This document shows, piece by piece, positions 27,637 to 36,306 of a stretch of DNA of 42,838 bases. A model generated the notes under the pieces. It ran no database searches. It saw only the letters and a program-made list of their open reading frames with translations, and had not been told where the DNA came from. The stretch covers positions 1 to 42,838 of the forward strand of contig JAPPGM010000080.1 of assembly GCA_028874995.1 (NCBI GenBank), written 5' to 3'. The DNA comes from Gemmatimonadota bacterium. Lineage in GTDB: Bacteria; Gemmatimonadota; Gemmatimonadetes; Longimicrobiales; Gaopeijiaceae. A program made the translations under genes and the position numbers. Each line of letters opens with the position of its first letter. The stretch's first letter is position 1.

Positions 27637-28902
27637 GTGCGCAGGAGTCGCCGCCGACCCGCCGCCACTGTGGGAAACACGGCACCCGTCCTGGAGTTCG
27701 AGCGGTGCATTCGGGAAGACGCCACGCTCGACGACCTGGATCTCGAGCTGGCCGAAGCCTTCCTGCGGCCTACTCCCGTCGGGAACAAGCCGGTCCTCGA
27801 TTCGCTGCAACACTACGGACTGATTCGGCGGGAAGGCGACGCCTGGCGAATCACCCACGCCGGCCTCCTCCTCTTCTGCCGCCCTGAGCGACGGCACTGG
27901 TATCCCCGCGCCGGACTGCAGGTCCGTCGTGTGGCAGGGACTCAAACGATGGTGGGCCGGAGCCAAAACGTGACCATTGTCGGAGGGGTGGGCCCTCCGC
28001 TGGCCGTTGCGATCGCGCAAGGGATGACAATGGTAGCGGGACAGATTCGCATTTCCGATGCGCTGCGCGACATTTTCTTTCGGGACATGCCCGAATACCC
28101 CGACTTCGCGTGGCGGGAAGTCGTCGTGAACGCCGTGGCGCATCGGGACTATCAGGTCGGTGGCCTCGGAATCGAAGTCACCTTCTTCGACGACAGACTG
28201 GAGGTATCCAGCCCCGGCGGACCCCTCGCGCCCGTAACCGTGGAGGCGTTGAATGCGGGAACGGCCGGACGCGCCACGCGCAACCCGATGTTGGCACACG
28301 TTCTCGCGGATGTCGGGATCATGCAGGGCTCCGGCACGGGGTTTGCACGAGTTCGCGATGAGATGTCGAACAGTTCCCTGCGGCCGCCCAATGTTGTGCA
28401 TCAACACGGGATGTTCCGGGTTACACTGCGCAACGAGCCCGAGTACACCATGGCGGGACCGGGATGGAAAAACGTTGTGCGCTCCCTTCCGGTCTCTCCC
28501 GATCAGAAGAGAATCCTGCTTGCCCGGCCCGATGGATTCACTCACGAGGACTATGGCAGGCTGAACGCGGTCGTGGAAAGCGACGCGAAGCAGGGCGTGC
28601 ACGACCTGGTGAGAAAGGGCATCACGACGTGTGCCTTCAGGGATGAGGACGACATGCCCATCTACTACCTTACGCCCGATCTGGACGACACCCGCTACTT
28701 TCTCGAGGATCGGGTACCGGAACTGCTCAATTTCTTCCGACGCCACCCGAAGCTGCGCCCGGCCAACTACCGGAAGCTCTTCGAAGCGGCTCCCGCCCAG
28801 GCCTCCCGTGAACTGCGGCAGCTGGTCGAGCTCGGTTTCCTGCAGGTGGAGGGCCGAGGGCGGGGAAAGGGCTATCTGCCGCTGGCGGGACTGCGGAAGT
28901 GA
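27637..28902 (+). CDS. HATPase_c_4 (RecG-like) ATP-binding protein lacking AlbA_2
   Basis: 421-residue protein. The middle holds the HATPase_c_4 fold: WREVVVNAVAHRDYQVGG (N-box), LEVSSPGGPLAPVT (G1) and GIMQGSGTGFARVRDEM (G2). A winged-helix pair lies at both sides (LDSLQHYGLIRREGDAWRITHAG; LRQLVELGFLQVEGRG). In usual family members an N-terminal Schlafen-like AlbA_2 domain precedes FERCIREDATLDDLDLELA; here the protein begins right at that point. An in-frame stop at 27607 excludes simple extension. Likely a transcription regulator or defence-associated ATPase; the role is not established. The start is GTG; an internal start is possible. Confidence 0.7.
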   Translation: MRRSRRRPAATVGNTAPVLEFERCIREDATLDDLDLELAEAFLRPTPVGNKPVLDSLQHYGLIRREGDAWRITHAGLLLFCRPERRHWYPRAGLQVRRVAGTQTMVGRSQNVTIVGGVGPPLAVAIAQGMTMVAGQIRISDALRDIFFRDMPEYPDFAWREVVVNAVAHRDYQVGGLGIEVTFFDDRLEVSSPGGPLAPVTVEALNAGTAGRATRNPMLAHVLADVGIMQGSGTGFARVRDEMSNSSLRPPNVVHQHGMFRVTLRNEPEYTMAGPGWKNVVRSLPVSPDQKRILLARPDGFTHEDYGRLNAVVESDAKQGVHDLVRKGITTCAFRDEDDMPIYYLTPDLDDTRYFLEDRVPELLNFFRRHPKLRPANYRKLFEAAPAQASRELRQLVELGFLQVEGRGRGKGYLPLAGLRK

Positions 28903-29085
28903 TCTGGCGGGATTCGGTCGCCCGGCAGAAGATCCATCCGGTACGCTTCGTAGCGGAATCGTGCGGCGGACGACCAAAGGAGCCATATATTGGGCGTCGG
29001 GGACAGCACACTTGAGTCACCATCGGCGCATGCCGTGTAGCAGAACGCGGACGCCATCAACCATTCACGAAAGGAAAGCTTGCAA

Positions 29086-29973
29086 ATGACCTTCCTACCA
29101 ATCGCCATCGTCCTGATCGCTCTGGGGGCGATCGTCTACAGCCTTCCCAAGGGGACGGCCAAGATTCCCACCAAGCTGGCAGGCTACGTCCTCTGGTTCA
29201 TGGGCGTTGCCGTCATCTTCCTGAACGCCGTCGTCCTGATCGGTGTCGGGGAAGTCGGGGTCAAGCACTTCCTGGGCAATGTCGACCCCAGACCGCTCGA
29301 ACAGGGCATGCACGTCATCAATCCGCTGGCTTCGGTGGAGCGGATGTCCGTGCGCGAACAGTCGTTTCCGCAGGGGGGCAGCGTGGAGCAGATCGAGGCA
29401 CAGACCTCGGAACAGCTGAATCTGACGCTCGAGGTGTCGATCATCTACAAGATCCTCGGCTCCAACGCGCCGGGACTCTACGAGCGAATCGGAAGCCAAA
29501 CGCAGATCGAGCGGCAGTTCGTCCTCAGCGCGGTCCGCAACGGAGTGCGCGATGCGGTGGCCACCAAGTCGATCAACGAGATCTTCTCTCCCGACCGGCG
29601 CGACGTTGCGAGCGCCATGAAGAACGAGATTCAGGCCAAGGCCGGGGACCGGTTCGAGGTCGAACAGGTCTTCCTGCGCGACGTCCAGGCCCCGGACCGG
29701 GTCCGCGAGGCGATCGAACAGAAGCTGGAGCGGGAGCAGCAGGTCCTCGCCGAGGAGTTCCAGACCCAGATCATCCAGGAGCGCGCACGGCAGCAGGCGG
29801 AAGAGGCGAAGGGGATCGCCGAGGCCCAGCGCATCATCAGCCAGGGGCTGACAAACGAGTACCTGACCTTCTTCTACATCCAGCAGCTCGCGGAGATGCC
29901 CGAGGGGTCGCTGGTGTACGTGCCCACCGAGGGCGGGATACCGCTGATCCGGAATCTGGGCGGCGGAAGGTAG
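29086..29973 (+). CDS. SPFH/prohibitin-like membrane protein
   Basis: 295-residue band-7 protein. Two hydrophobic segments (LPIAIVLIALGAIVYSL; YVLWFMGVAVIFLNAVVLIGV) precede the SPFH domain (VGEVGVKHFLGNVDPRPLEQGMHVI). The C-terminal coiled coil is Gln/Glu-rich (EREQQVLAEEFQTQIIQERARQQ cut across two helices), ending in YVPTEGGIPL. Such proteins form ring or cage scaffolds in the membrane and often regulate FtsH-type proteases. AAGGAAAG lies about 8 bases before ATG 29086; a TTG two codons earlier is less likely. No NfeD or protease gene is adjacent. Confidence 0.9.
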   Translation: MTFLPIAIVLIALGAIVYSLPKGTAKIPTKLAGYVLWFMGVAVIFLNAVVLIGVGEVGVKHFLGNVDPRPLEQGMHVINPLASVERMSVREQSFPQGGSVEQIEAQTSEQLNLTLEVSIIYKILGSNAPGLYERIGSQTQIERQFVLSAVRNGVRDAVATKSINEIFSPDRRDVASAMKNEIQAKAGDRFEVEQVFLRDVQAPDRVREAIEQKLEREQQVLAEEFQTQIIQERARQQAEEAKGIAEAQRIISQGLTNEYLTFFYIQQLAEMPEGSLVYVPTEGGIPLIRNLGGGR

Positions 29974-30065
29974 GCGTGCGGCGCATGGACTGCGTGCTCG
30001 TCGGGGTGGCCGCTCGCGGTCATCAGATGATCGAGCGCCGGAGCGCTTCGCATCCCGTGCTTCGG

Positions 30066-30087
30066 TATGTAAAGTAGACATTACATA
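30066..30087. promoter_or_regulatory. Inverted repeat abutting the metallopeptidase start
   Basis: TATGTAA (30066-30072), eight bases, TTACATA (30081-30087): perfect 7-bp arms in an AT-rich island. The repeat ends 5 bases before ATG 30093. The arms also look like -10 hexamers. An operator for a repressor is the simplest reading. Confidence 0.5.
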
Positions 30088-30092
30088 TTGTC

Positions 30093-31217
30093 ATGTTGAG
30101 TGTACATTTGGCCAAGCGACGGCCTTGGCTGAAGAGGGTCGTTGTCGCCGGAGCCGCCGTGTTCGTGGCGACCGCCGCCGTCTCGGTGGGAACCGGTTGC
30201 TCCCCGGTGTACGTCATCAAGGCCGGGTGGGCCGAAGCCAAGATCCTCAAGGCCCGCCGGCCGCTTCCCGAGGTTATCCTCGCGCCGGAAACCGACGAGC
30301 GAACCCGGGGCAAGCTCACCCTGGCCCGCGAAGCGCGCGAGTTCGCAATCAACGCCCTGAAGCTCGATGTGGGCGACAGTTACACGACCTACACCGAACT
30401 CGACCGCGATACCCTGGCGATGGTTCTATCGGCCGCCTACCAGGACCGGTTGGCGTCGCGCACCTGGTGGTTCCCCATCGTGGGCCGCGTTCCCTACCGG
30501 GGATTCTTCGATCTGGAGGAGGCGCTCAGGGAGCAGCGCAAGCTCGAGGACGAGGGGTTCGACACCATGCTGCGGCCGACCTCCGCCTTCAGTACCCTGG
30601 GCTGGTTCTCCGATCCGCTCCTCTCCACGATCGTCAGGTACGACGAGGTGGAGTTGATCACCACGATCATCCACGAGCTGTCGCACAACCATCTCTTCAT
30701 CCCGGGGCAGGTGCGTTTCAACGAGAGCTTCGCCACCTGGGTGGGCAGGGTCGGCGCCATCGAGTTCTTCTGCACGCGGCCCGGCGGGGGCCCTGACACG
30801 GTGTGGTGCAACCGGGCCCGCGACCGCTGGCACGACGTGATGCTCTTCTCGCGGTTCATCGACGGCCTTGTCAGGGAGCTGGAGGCCGTGTACGGGGACT
30901 CGGTCACCACGCGGGAAGACAGAATCGCCCGCCGCCAGGGGGTCTTCGAGCGGCACCAGAGACTTTTGCGCGAGGAGGTCCGGCCCCGCCTCCTCTCGCT
31001 CACCTTCTCCAGCTTCGACGCCCTGCCCCTCAACAACGCCATTCTGCTCAGCCGGATGCTGTATTATCACCGGCTGCCCGATTTCGACGCGCATCTCGCG
31101 GTCAGCGAGGGGACGCTCGAGACGGCCATCCAGGCGCTCGAGGCCGGGATCGACACCGTTGAGGACCCCTTCGAACTGCTGCCGACCACCGGAACGCCGA
31201 CGACACGCGGACTGTAG
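30093..31217 (+). CDS. Lipoprotein zinc aminopeptidase-like protein (PF10023 family)
   Basis: 374 residues. An N-terminal signal with lipobox-like GTGC (VGTGCSPVYVIKAG) suggests an outer-membrane or periplasmic lipoprotein. The gluzincin motif HELSH is at 194-198, and NESFATWVG supplies the third ligand glutamate. Upstream blocks WWFPIVGRVPYRGFFD and FSTLGWFSDPLLST are typical of the predicted aminopeptidase family (COG4324). The active site looks intact. No ribosome site precedes the ATG, and the promoter-like inverted repeat is immediately adjacent, so a leaderless message is possible. Confidence 0.87.
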   Translation: MLSVHLAKRRPWLKRVVVAGAAVFVATAAVSVGTGCSPVYVIKAGWAEAKILKARRPLPEVILAPETDERTRGKLTLAREAREFAINALKLDVGDSYTTYTELDRDTLAMVLSAAYQDRLASRTWWFPIVGRVPYRGFFDLEEALREQRKLEDEGFDTMLRPTSAFSTLGWFSDPLLSTIVRYDEVELITTIIHELSHNHLFIPGQVRFNESFATWVGRVGAIEFFCTRPGGGPDTVWCNRARDRWHDVMLFSRFIDGLVRELEAVYGDSVTTREDRIARRQGVFERHQRLLREEVRPRLLSLTFSSFDALPLNNAILLSRMLYYHRLPDFDAHLAVSEGTLETAIQALEAGIDTVEDPFELLPTTGTPTTRGL

Positions 31218-31301
31218 GACCATCCCGTGCTTTCCGAACGGTCCGTGGACATCCCCACGGCATTCGGGCGAGCAATGTATCCGGGCCTGCTCCTCTCCGC
31301 T

Positions 31302-31334
31302 CTCGGTGCTCGCGCAGACTCGGTGCTCGCGCAG
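31302..31334. repeat. Tandem 17-base direct repeat upstream of leuS
   Basis: CTCGGTGCTCGCGCAG occurs at 31302-31317 and again at 31319-31334 (period 17, perfect 16-base identity). It lies in the 209-base gap between the metallopeptidase gene and leuS. No further copies were seen. Confidence 0.8.
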
Positions 31335-31426
31335 GCTTGTCCACCGACTGTGTGTGTTACCTTATTCGGTTGGCGACCGCCCCCCAGTCGCACCGCACCG
31401 CGAGCCTCCAGCAACCTCACCGTCAC

Positions 31427-33916
31427 ATGTCCTCCCCAGCCGACCGGACGTACAGCCCCAGCGCCATCGAGCGCGCGTGGCAGGCCGCCTGGGACCGCGA
31501 CGGCACCAACTCCTTCACGCTGGACGAACTCCGCGCCGCCGAACGCCCATTCTACAACCTGATGATGTTCCCATATCCCTCCGCCGAGGGGCTGCATGTG
31601 GGAAACATCTACGCGTTCACCGGGGCGGACGTCCACGGCCGCTTCAAGCGCATGCAGGGCCACGACGTCTTCGAGCCGATCGGGTTCGACGCCTTCGGGA
31701 TTCATTCCGAGAACTTCGCGCTCAAGGCGGGGGTGCACCCGATGGACCTGATCCCGGCCAACGTGGCCAACTTCACCCGCCAACTGCGGCGCATGGGGGG
31801 GATGTTCGACTGGGACCATACCGTCGACACCACCGCACCCGAATACTACAGGTGGACGCAGTGGCTTTTCCTGCAGTTCTTCAAGCACGGGCTGGCCGAG
31901 CAGAAGGAAGCACCGGTCAACTGGTGCCCGTCGGACATGACCGTGCTCGCCAACGAGCAGGTGGTCGTGGGGGCGTGCGAGCGGTGCGGCACTCCGGTCG
32001 AACAGCGCTTCATCCGGCAGTGGTTCCTGAAAATCACGGAGTACGCGGGACGCCTCCTGGACAACCTGTTGGGTATCGACTGGTCGGAGACGACGCGGAA
32101 GGCGCAGCGAGCGTGGATCCGGCGGTCGCGCGGGGCGGAGATCCGGTTCCCGGTGGCGGTCGACGGGGCGGAAGGGGACGAGGTCGTCGTGCCCGTGTTC
32201 ACCACGCGGCCGGACACGATCTTCGGGGCGACCTACATGGTGCTCGCGCCCGAACACGCGATGGTCGACATCGTCACCAGCGATGCCTGCCGCGAAGAGG
32301 TGGAAAGCTACCGCGCCCGCACCCAGGCCAAGGACCTGGTGGCCCGGCAGAAGATCGAGAAGCACAAGACGGGCGTGTTCACCGGCGGGTACTGCATCAA
32401 TCCCGCGACGCGGCAGCCGATCCCCGTCTGGATCGCCGACTACGTGCTCATGGGGTACGGGACCGGCGCGATCATGGCGGTGCCCGGCCACGACGAGCGC
32501 GACTTCGACTTCGCCACCAGCTACGGTCTTCCGATCGTGCGGGTGGTGGCCGACGAAGGGGAGGACAAGGACACCCCGCTCGCGATCGCCTACGAGTACC
32601 CGCAGGGAAGGCTGGTGAATTCGGGCCGCTACGACGGCCTGTCGCCGGAAGACGCCATGCAGGCCATCGTGGGCGACCTGGCGGCCAGGGGTCTTGCCGA
32701 AGCCCAGGACAACTTCCGCCTGCACGACTGGTGCATCTCGCGCCAGCGGTACTGGGGACCGCCCATCCCGATCATCCACTGCGACGAGTGCGGCCCGGTC
32801 GCCGTCCCCGAGGAGGACCTGCCCGTCGTGCTGCCCCGGGTCGAGGACTTCCGACCCGACGAGTCCGGGGTCAGTCCCCTGGCCCGGGTGCGCGAATGGT
32901 ACGAAGTCCCCTGCCCCTCCTGCGGGCGCGACGCCACCCGCGAAACCGACGTGTCCGACACCTTTCTGGACAGCGCGTGGTACTTCCTGCGCTATCCGTC
33001 GACCGACTTCGAGGACCGCCCTTTCGACCCCGAGATCACCCGCCGCTGGCTGCCCGTGGACACCTACATCGGCGGGAACGAGCACGCGGTCCTGCACCTC
33101 CTCTACGCGCGCTTCGTCGCCATGGCGCTGCACGACATGGGGTGGCTCGACTTCGAGGAGCCCTTCACGCGGTTCCGCGCCCACGGACTCATCATCCGCG
33201 AGGGCGCCAAGATGTCCAAGAGCAAGGGGAACGTGATCATTCCGGACCCGATCATCGAGCGGTACGGCGCCGACACCTTCCGTGTCTACCTCATGTTTCT
33301 CGGGCCGTTCATGGCGGGCGGCGACTACCAGGACAAGGGGATTTCGGGCCCGCACGGCTTCCTGCACCGCCTGTGGGAGTCGGTCGTTCCCCGCGAAGGC
33401 GAACTTGGGGACGGGCCACCCGATCCCGCGCTGGAACCGAAGCTGCACCGCACCATCAAGCGGGTGACCGAGCAGATCGCGGCACTGCGCTACAACACAG
33501 CCATCGCGGCCATGATGGAATACCTGAATGCGGCGCGTGCCGGCGGACGGATTCCGGTCCGGTCCGAGGTGGAGCCGCTGGTGAGGCTGGTCGCTCCCTT
33601 TGCGCCCCACATGGCCGAAGAGCTGTGGCGCAGGTTGGACAACCGGGAGAGCATCTTCGAGGGGGCCAACTGGCCCGCCTTCGATCCCGCCAAGGCAGCC
33701 GAAACTCAGGTGAAGGTGGCCGTGCAGGTCAACGGCAAGGTGCGGGGCACGGTGCCGGCCCCCAAGGGCGCGGACCGGGAAACCGTGACGGCACTCGCGC
33801 GCGAGGAGGCCAACGTGGCCCGCCACCTGGAAGGGATGGACATCCGCAGGATCATCCACGTTCCCGACCGGCTCCTCAACTTCGTGGTCGCGAGGGAGGT
33901 GGCCGGGGTCAAGTGA
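31427..33916 (+). CDS. leuS: Leucyl-tRNA synthetase
   Basis: 829-residue class Ia synthetase that charges tRNA-Leu. HIGH motif HVGN at 57-60 (PYPSAEGLHVGN); CP1 editing domain with TTRPDTIFGATYMVLAPEH and GYGTGAIMAVPGHDERD (the T-rich region and the hydrolytic Asp); a leucine-specific region; KMSKS at 595-599; an anticodon-binding domain; and the C-terminal tRNA elbow domain (VQVNGKVRGTV). The proof-reading site is intact. An in-frame ATG 30 codons upstream would add a non-conserved leader, so ATG 31427 was chosen. No T-box-like leader was recognised. Confidence 0.97.
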   Translation: MSSPADRTYSPSAIERAWQAAWDRDGTNSFTLDELRAAERPFYNLMMFPYPSAEGLHVGNIYAFTGADVHGRFKRMQGHDVFEPIGFDAFGIHSENFALKAGVHPMDLIPANVANFTRQLRRMGGMFDWDHTVDTTAPEYYRWTQWLFLQFFKHGLAEQKEAPVNWCPSDMTVLANEQVVVGACERCGTPVEQRFIRQWFLKITEYAGRLLDNLLGIDWSETTRKAQRAWIRRSRGAEIRFPVAVDGAEGDEVVVPVFTTRPDTIFGATYMVLAPEHAMVDIVTSDACREEVESYRARTQAKDLVARQKIEKHKTGVFTGGYCINPATRQPIPVWIADYVLMGYGTGAIMAVPGHDERDFDFATSYGLPIVRVVADEGEDKDTPLAIAYEYPQGRLVNSGRYDGLSPEDAMQAIVGDLAARGLAEAQDNFRLHDWCISRQRYWGPPIPIIHCDECGPVAVPEEDLPVVLPRVEDFRPDESGVSPLARVREWYEVPCPSCGRDATRETDVSDTFLDSAWYFLRYPSTDFEDRPFDPEITRRWLPVDTYIGGNEHAVLHLLYARFVAMALHDMGWLDFEEPFTRFRAHGLIIREGAKMSKSKGNVIIPDPIIERYGADTFRVYLMFLGPFMAGGDYQDKGISGPHGFLHRLWESVVPREGELGDGPPDPALEPKLHRTIKRVTEQIAALRYNTAIAAMMEYLNAARAGGRIPVRSEVEPLVRLVAPFAPHMAEELWRRLDNRESIFEGANWPAFDPAKAAETQVKVAVQVNGKVRGTVPAPKGADRETVTALAREEANVARHLEGMDIRRIIHVPDRLLNFVVAREVAGVK

Positions 33917-33955
33917 CAACCGCTTTGTTGACATCCGAAAAGCGAGGCTGAAGCC

Positions 33956-35980
33956 ATGCCCCTGGCCGCGGGCGCATCCACCACCATCGAACAACTTGCA
34001 ATCGACACCATCAAGGTCCTGGCCATGGACGCGGTCCAGGAGGCCAACTCGGGGCACCCGGGTACGCCCATGGCCCTGGCACCGGCCGGCTACGTCCTCT
34101 GGACCAGACACCTGCGGCACAATCCGCGCGATCCCGGCTGGGTGGACCGCGACCGCTTCGTTCTCTCGGCCGGCCACGCCTCCATGCTCATCTACAGCCT
34201 GCTGTACCTGACCGGCTACGACCTGACGCTCGACGACATCCGCCAGTTCAGGCAGTGGAGCAGCAGGACGCCGGGTCACCCCGAATACGGTCACACCCCC
34301 GGTGTCGAGACCACGACCGGGCCCCTCGGCCAGGGCGTGGCAAATACCGTCGGGATGGCGCTCGCGGAGCGCTGGCTGGCGCATCGCTACAACCGGGGCG
34401 GGCACCGCGTCGTGGATCACCGCACCTGGGCGATCTGCTCCGACGGCGACCTCATGGAGGGGATCTCGCACGAGGCGGCCGAGATCGCCGGACACCAGAA
34501 GCTCGGCAAGCTGACCTGGATATTCGACGACAACCGGATCACCATCGAGGGCGCGACCGACCTGGCCACCGCCACCGATCAGCACCGTCGCTTCGAGGGG
34601 TATGGATGGCACACCCTTGGCGTCGAGGACGGCACGGATCTGGAAGCCATCAACGGCGCGCTCGAGGCCGCGAAGGCCGAGACGGAGAGGCCGACCCTGA
34701 TCGTGCTCACGACCACGATCGCCGAGGGCAGCCCCAACATGGCAGGCACTGCGGCAACCCACGGTGCGCCTCTCGGAGCCGCCGAGATCGAGGCCACCAA
34801 GCGCAACATCGGCTACCCGTCGCTGGCGCCGTTTCATGTGGAGCCGGCGGCCTTGGAGCACTGGCGGCGGAGCACGGGTGCATGGGCCGGGGCACAGGAT
34901 GACTGGGAGCGCCGTTTCGAGGCGTACCGCGCGGATCACCCGGAGTTGGCAGCCGGCTTCGAGGCGGCCGCTACGGGCGAACTGCCCGCCGGTTGGGAGA
35001 CCTCGCTTCCCGATCTGGCCGATGCCCCGGCAACCGCGACACGAAACCACTCGGGCAAGGTGCTTCAGGGCGCCGCGCGGGCCATCCCCAACATGCTCGG
35101 GGGATCGGCCGACCTGGGCGGCTCCAACAAGACCGACATCGCCGGCGGGGGCGACCTTGCCGCGGAGACCCCGGGCGGGCGCATCATCCACTTCGGGGTG
35201 CGCGAACACGCGATGGGCGCGCTGATGAACGGCATGGCACTCCACGGCGGCGTGCAGCCATTCGGCGGAACCTTCCTGATCTTCTCGGACTACATGCGGC
35301 CCGCGATCCGTCTGGCGGCGCTCATGGGACTGCCCGTCATCTACGTCTTCACCCACGACAGCATCGGCTTGGGCGAGGACGGTCCGACCCACCAGCCGAT
35401 CGAACAGCTGGCCGCGCTGCGGGCCATCCCCGGACTCCTGGACCTCCGCCCGGGAGACGGTCCGGAGACGATGGAGGCGTGGCGGGCCGCACTTCGGTAT
35501 CGGGCGGGGCCCTCGTTTCTTTCGCTGACCCGACAGACGGTGCCTGTGATCGACCGGGGTCCGGGCCAGCCATCCGCGAATGGTCTGCACCGGGGCGGCT
35601 ACATCTTGCGCGAGCCTCCCACCGACAACCTGGACGCAGTGATCATCGCTTCGGGTTCCGAGCTCGGTGTGGCGCTGGCCGCCCGCAGGGCGCTGGCCGC
35701 TGACGACATCGGCGCGCGGGTGGTCAGCATGCCCAGTTGGCGCCTCTTCGCCGCGCAGCCCGCGGGGTACCGGGACGAGGTGCTGCCCACCGGCGTCCTC
35801 AAGGTATCGGTCGAGGCGGGCGGCACGATGGGCTGGGAGCGCTGGGTCGGTGACGGCGGCATTTCGATCGGTATCGACCGCTTCGGCGCATCGGCGCCCT
35901 GGCAGGAGATGTACCTGCAGTACGGGATCACCGCCGGGCGGGTCCGGGACGCGGTTCACGCAGCGCTGGCAACCAGGTAG
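33956..35980 (+). CDS. tkt: Transketolase
   Basis: 674-residue TPP enzyme that moves two-carbon units in the pentose phosphate and Calvin-type pathways. The N-terminal TPP-binding part has [16 protein letters not shown] and SDGDLMEG with DDNRITIEG (metal ligands). The pyrimidine domain has [10 protein letters not shown] and [14 protein letters not shown], and [15 protein letters not shown] is the conserved substrate loop. The C-terminal domain is present, giving full length. It starts 39 bases after leuS, so the two may be co-transcribed. A GAGG lies about 11 bases before the ATG. Confidence 0.96.
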   Translation: MPLAAGASTTIEQLAIDTIKVLAMDAVQEANSGHPGTPMALAPAGYVLWTRHLRHNPRDPGWVDRDRFVLSAGHASMLIYSLLYLTGYDLTLDDIRQFRQWSSRTPGHPEYGHTPGVETTTGPLGQGVANTVGMALAERWLAHRYNRGGHRVVDHRTWAICSDGDLMEGISHEAAEIAGHQKLGKLTWIFDDNRITIEGATDLATATDQHRRFEGYGWHTLGVEDGTDLEAINGALEAAKAETERPTLIVLTTTIAEGSPNMAGTAATHGAPLGAAEIEATKRNIGYPSLAPFHVEPAALEHWRRSTGAWAGAQDDWERRFEAYRADHPELAAGFEAAATGELPAGWETSLPDLADAPATATRNHSGKVLQGAARAIPNMLGGSADLGGSNKTDIAGGGDLAAETPGGRIIHFGVREHAMGALMNGMALHGGVQPFGGTFLIFSDYMRPAIRLAALMGLPVIYVFTHDSIGLGEDGPTHQPIEQLAALRAIPGLLDLRPGDGPETMEAWRAALRYRAGPSFLSLTRQTVPVIDRGPGQPSANGLHRGGYILREPPTDNLDAVIIASGSELGVALAARRALAADDIGARVVSMPSWRLFAAQPAGYRDEVLPTGVLKVSVEAGGTMGWERWVGDGGISIGIDRFGASAPWQEMYLQYGITAGRVRDAVHAALATR

Positions 35981-36306
35981 CCCGCCGAATCGGTCCGGTC
36001 GACCGTCCGGAACTCACCGCCGGGCTCGACCCCGCTCGCGCAACCCTTTTCACCGCAGGAACGGGTCTGCACGGCCAGGTCGCGTCCCGGTATCGATGGC
36101 CAGCCGTCCGGGTAACGGTTCGCGTATTTGAGGTGTCCCTGAACCGGAGGCGCGAGATGACCGCAACCCGGCCCGATGGCCGCACTCGCGGTTTTTCCAC
36201 CGGCCCCGAGGAACAATTCGCTTTTGCCGGAGTTAGATTGTACACAGTTCGGAACTACCGAATCCGTCACTTCGCCCCGGAAAGAGGCAGGGATGGCAAC
36301 ACGGAA
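35981..36306. other. Intergenic region before the TonB-dependent receptor
   Basis: 326 bases without a supported gene. Short open frames on both strands lack homology or ribosome sites. TAGATT at 36234-36239 is a possible -10, but no good -35 partner is seen. I compared the stretch by eye with cobalamin and TPP riboswitch boxes and found no match. Confidence 0.5.

Noticed and set aside
31067-35959. Very long antisense open frame (about 1630 codons) across leuS and transketolase
   Set aside because: Both plus-strand genes have all catalytic motifs. The antisense frame is a by-product of strong third-position GC and its translation is low-complexity His/Arg/Gly/Val.
35956-36270. Possible 104-codon minus-strand gene in the gap before the TonB-dependent receptor
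   Set aside because: Overlaps the transketolase 3' end, no ribosome site, no homology recognised.
36001-36306. Cobalamin or TPP riboswitch before the TonB-dependent receptor
   Set aside because: None of the conserved boxes could be found by eye on either strand; a covariance-model search would be needed to exclude a divergent one.
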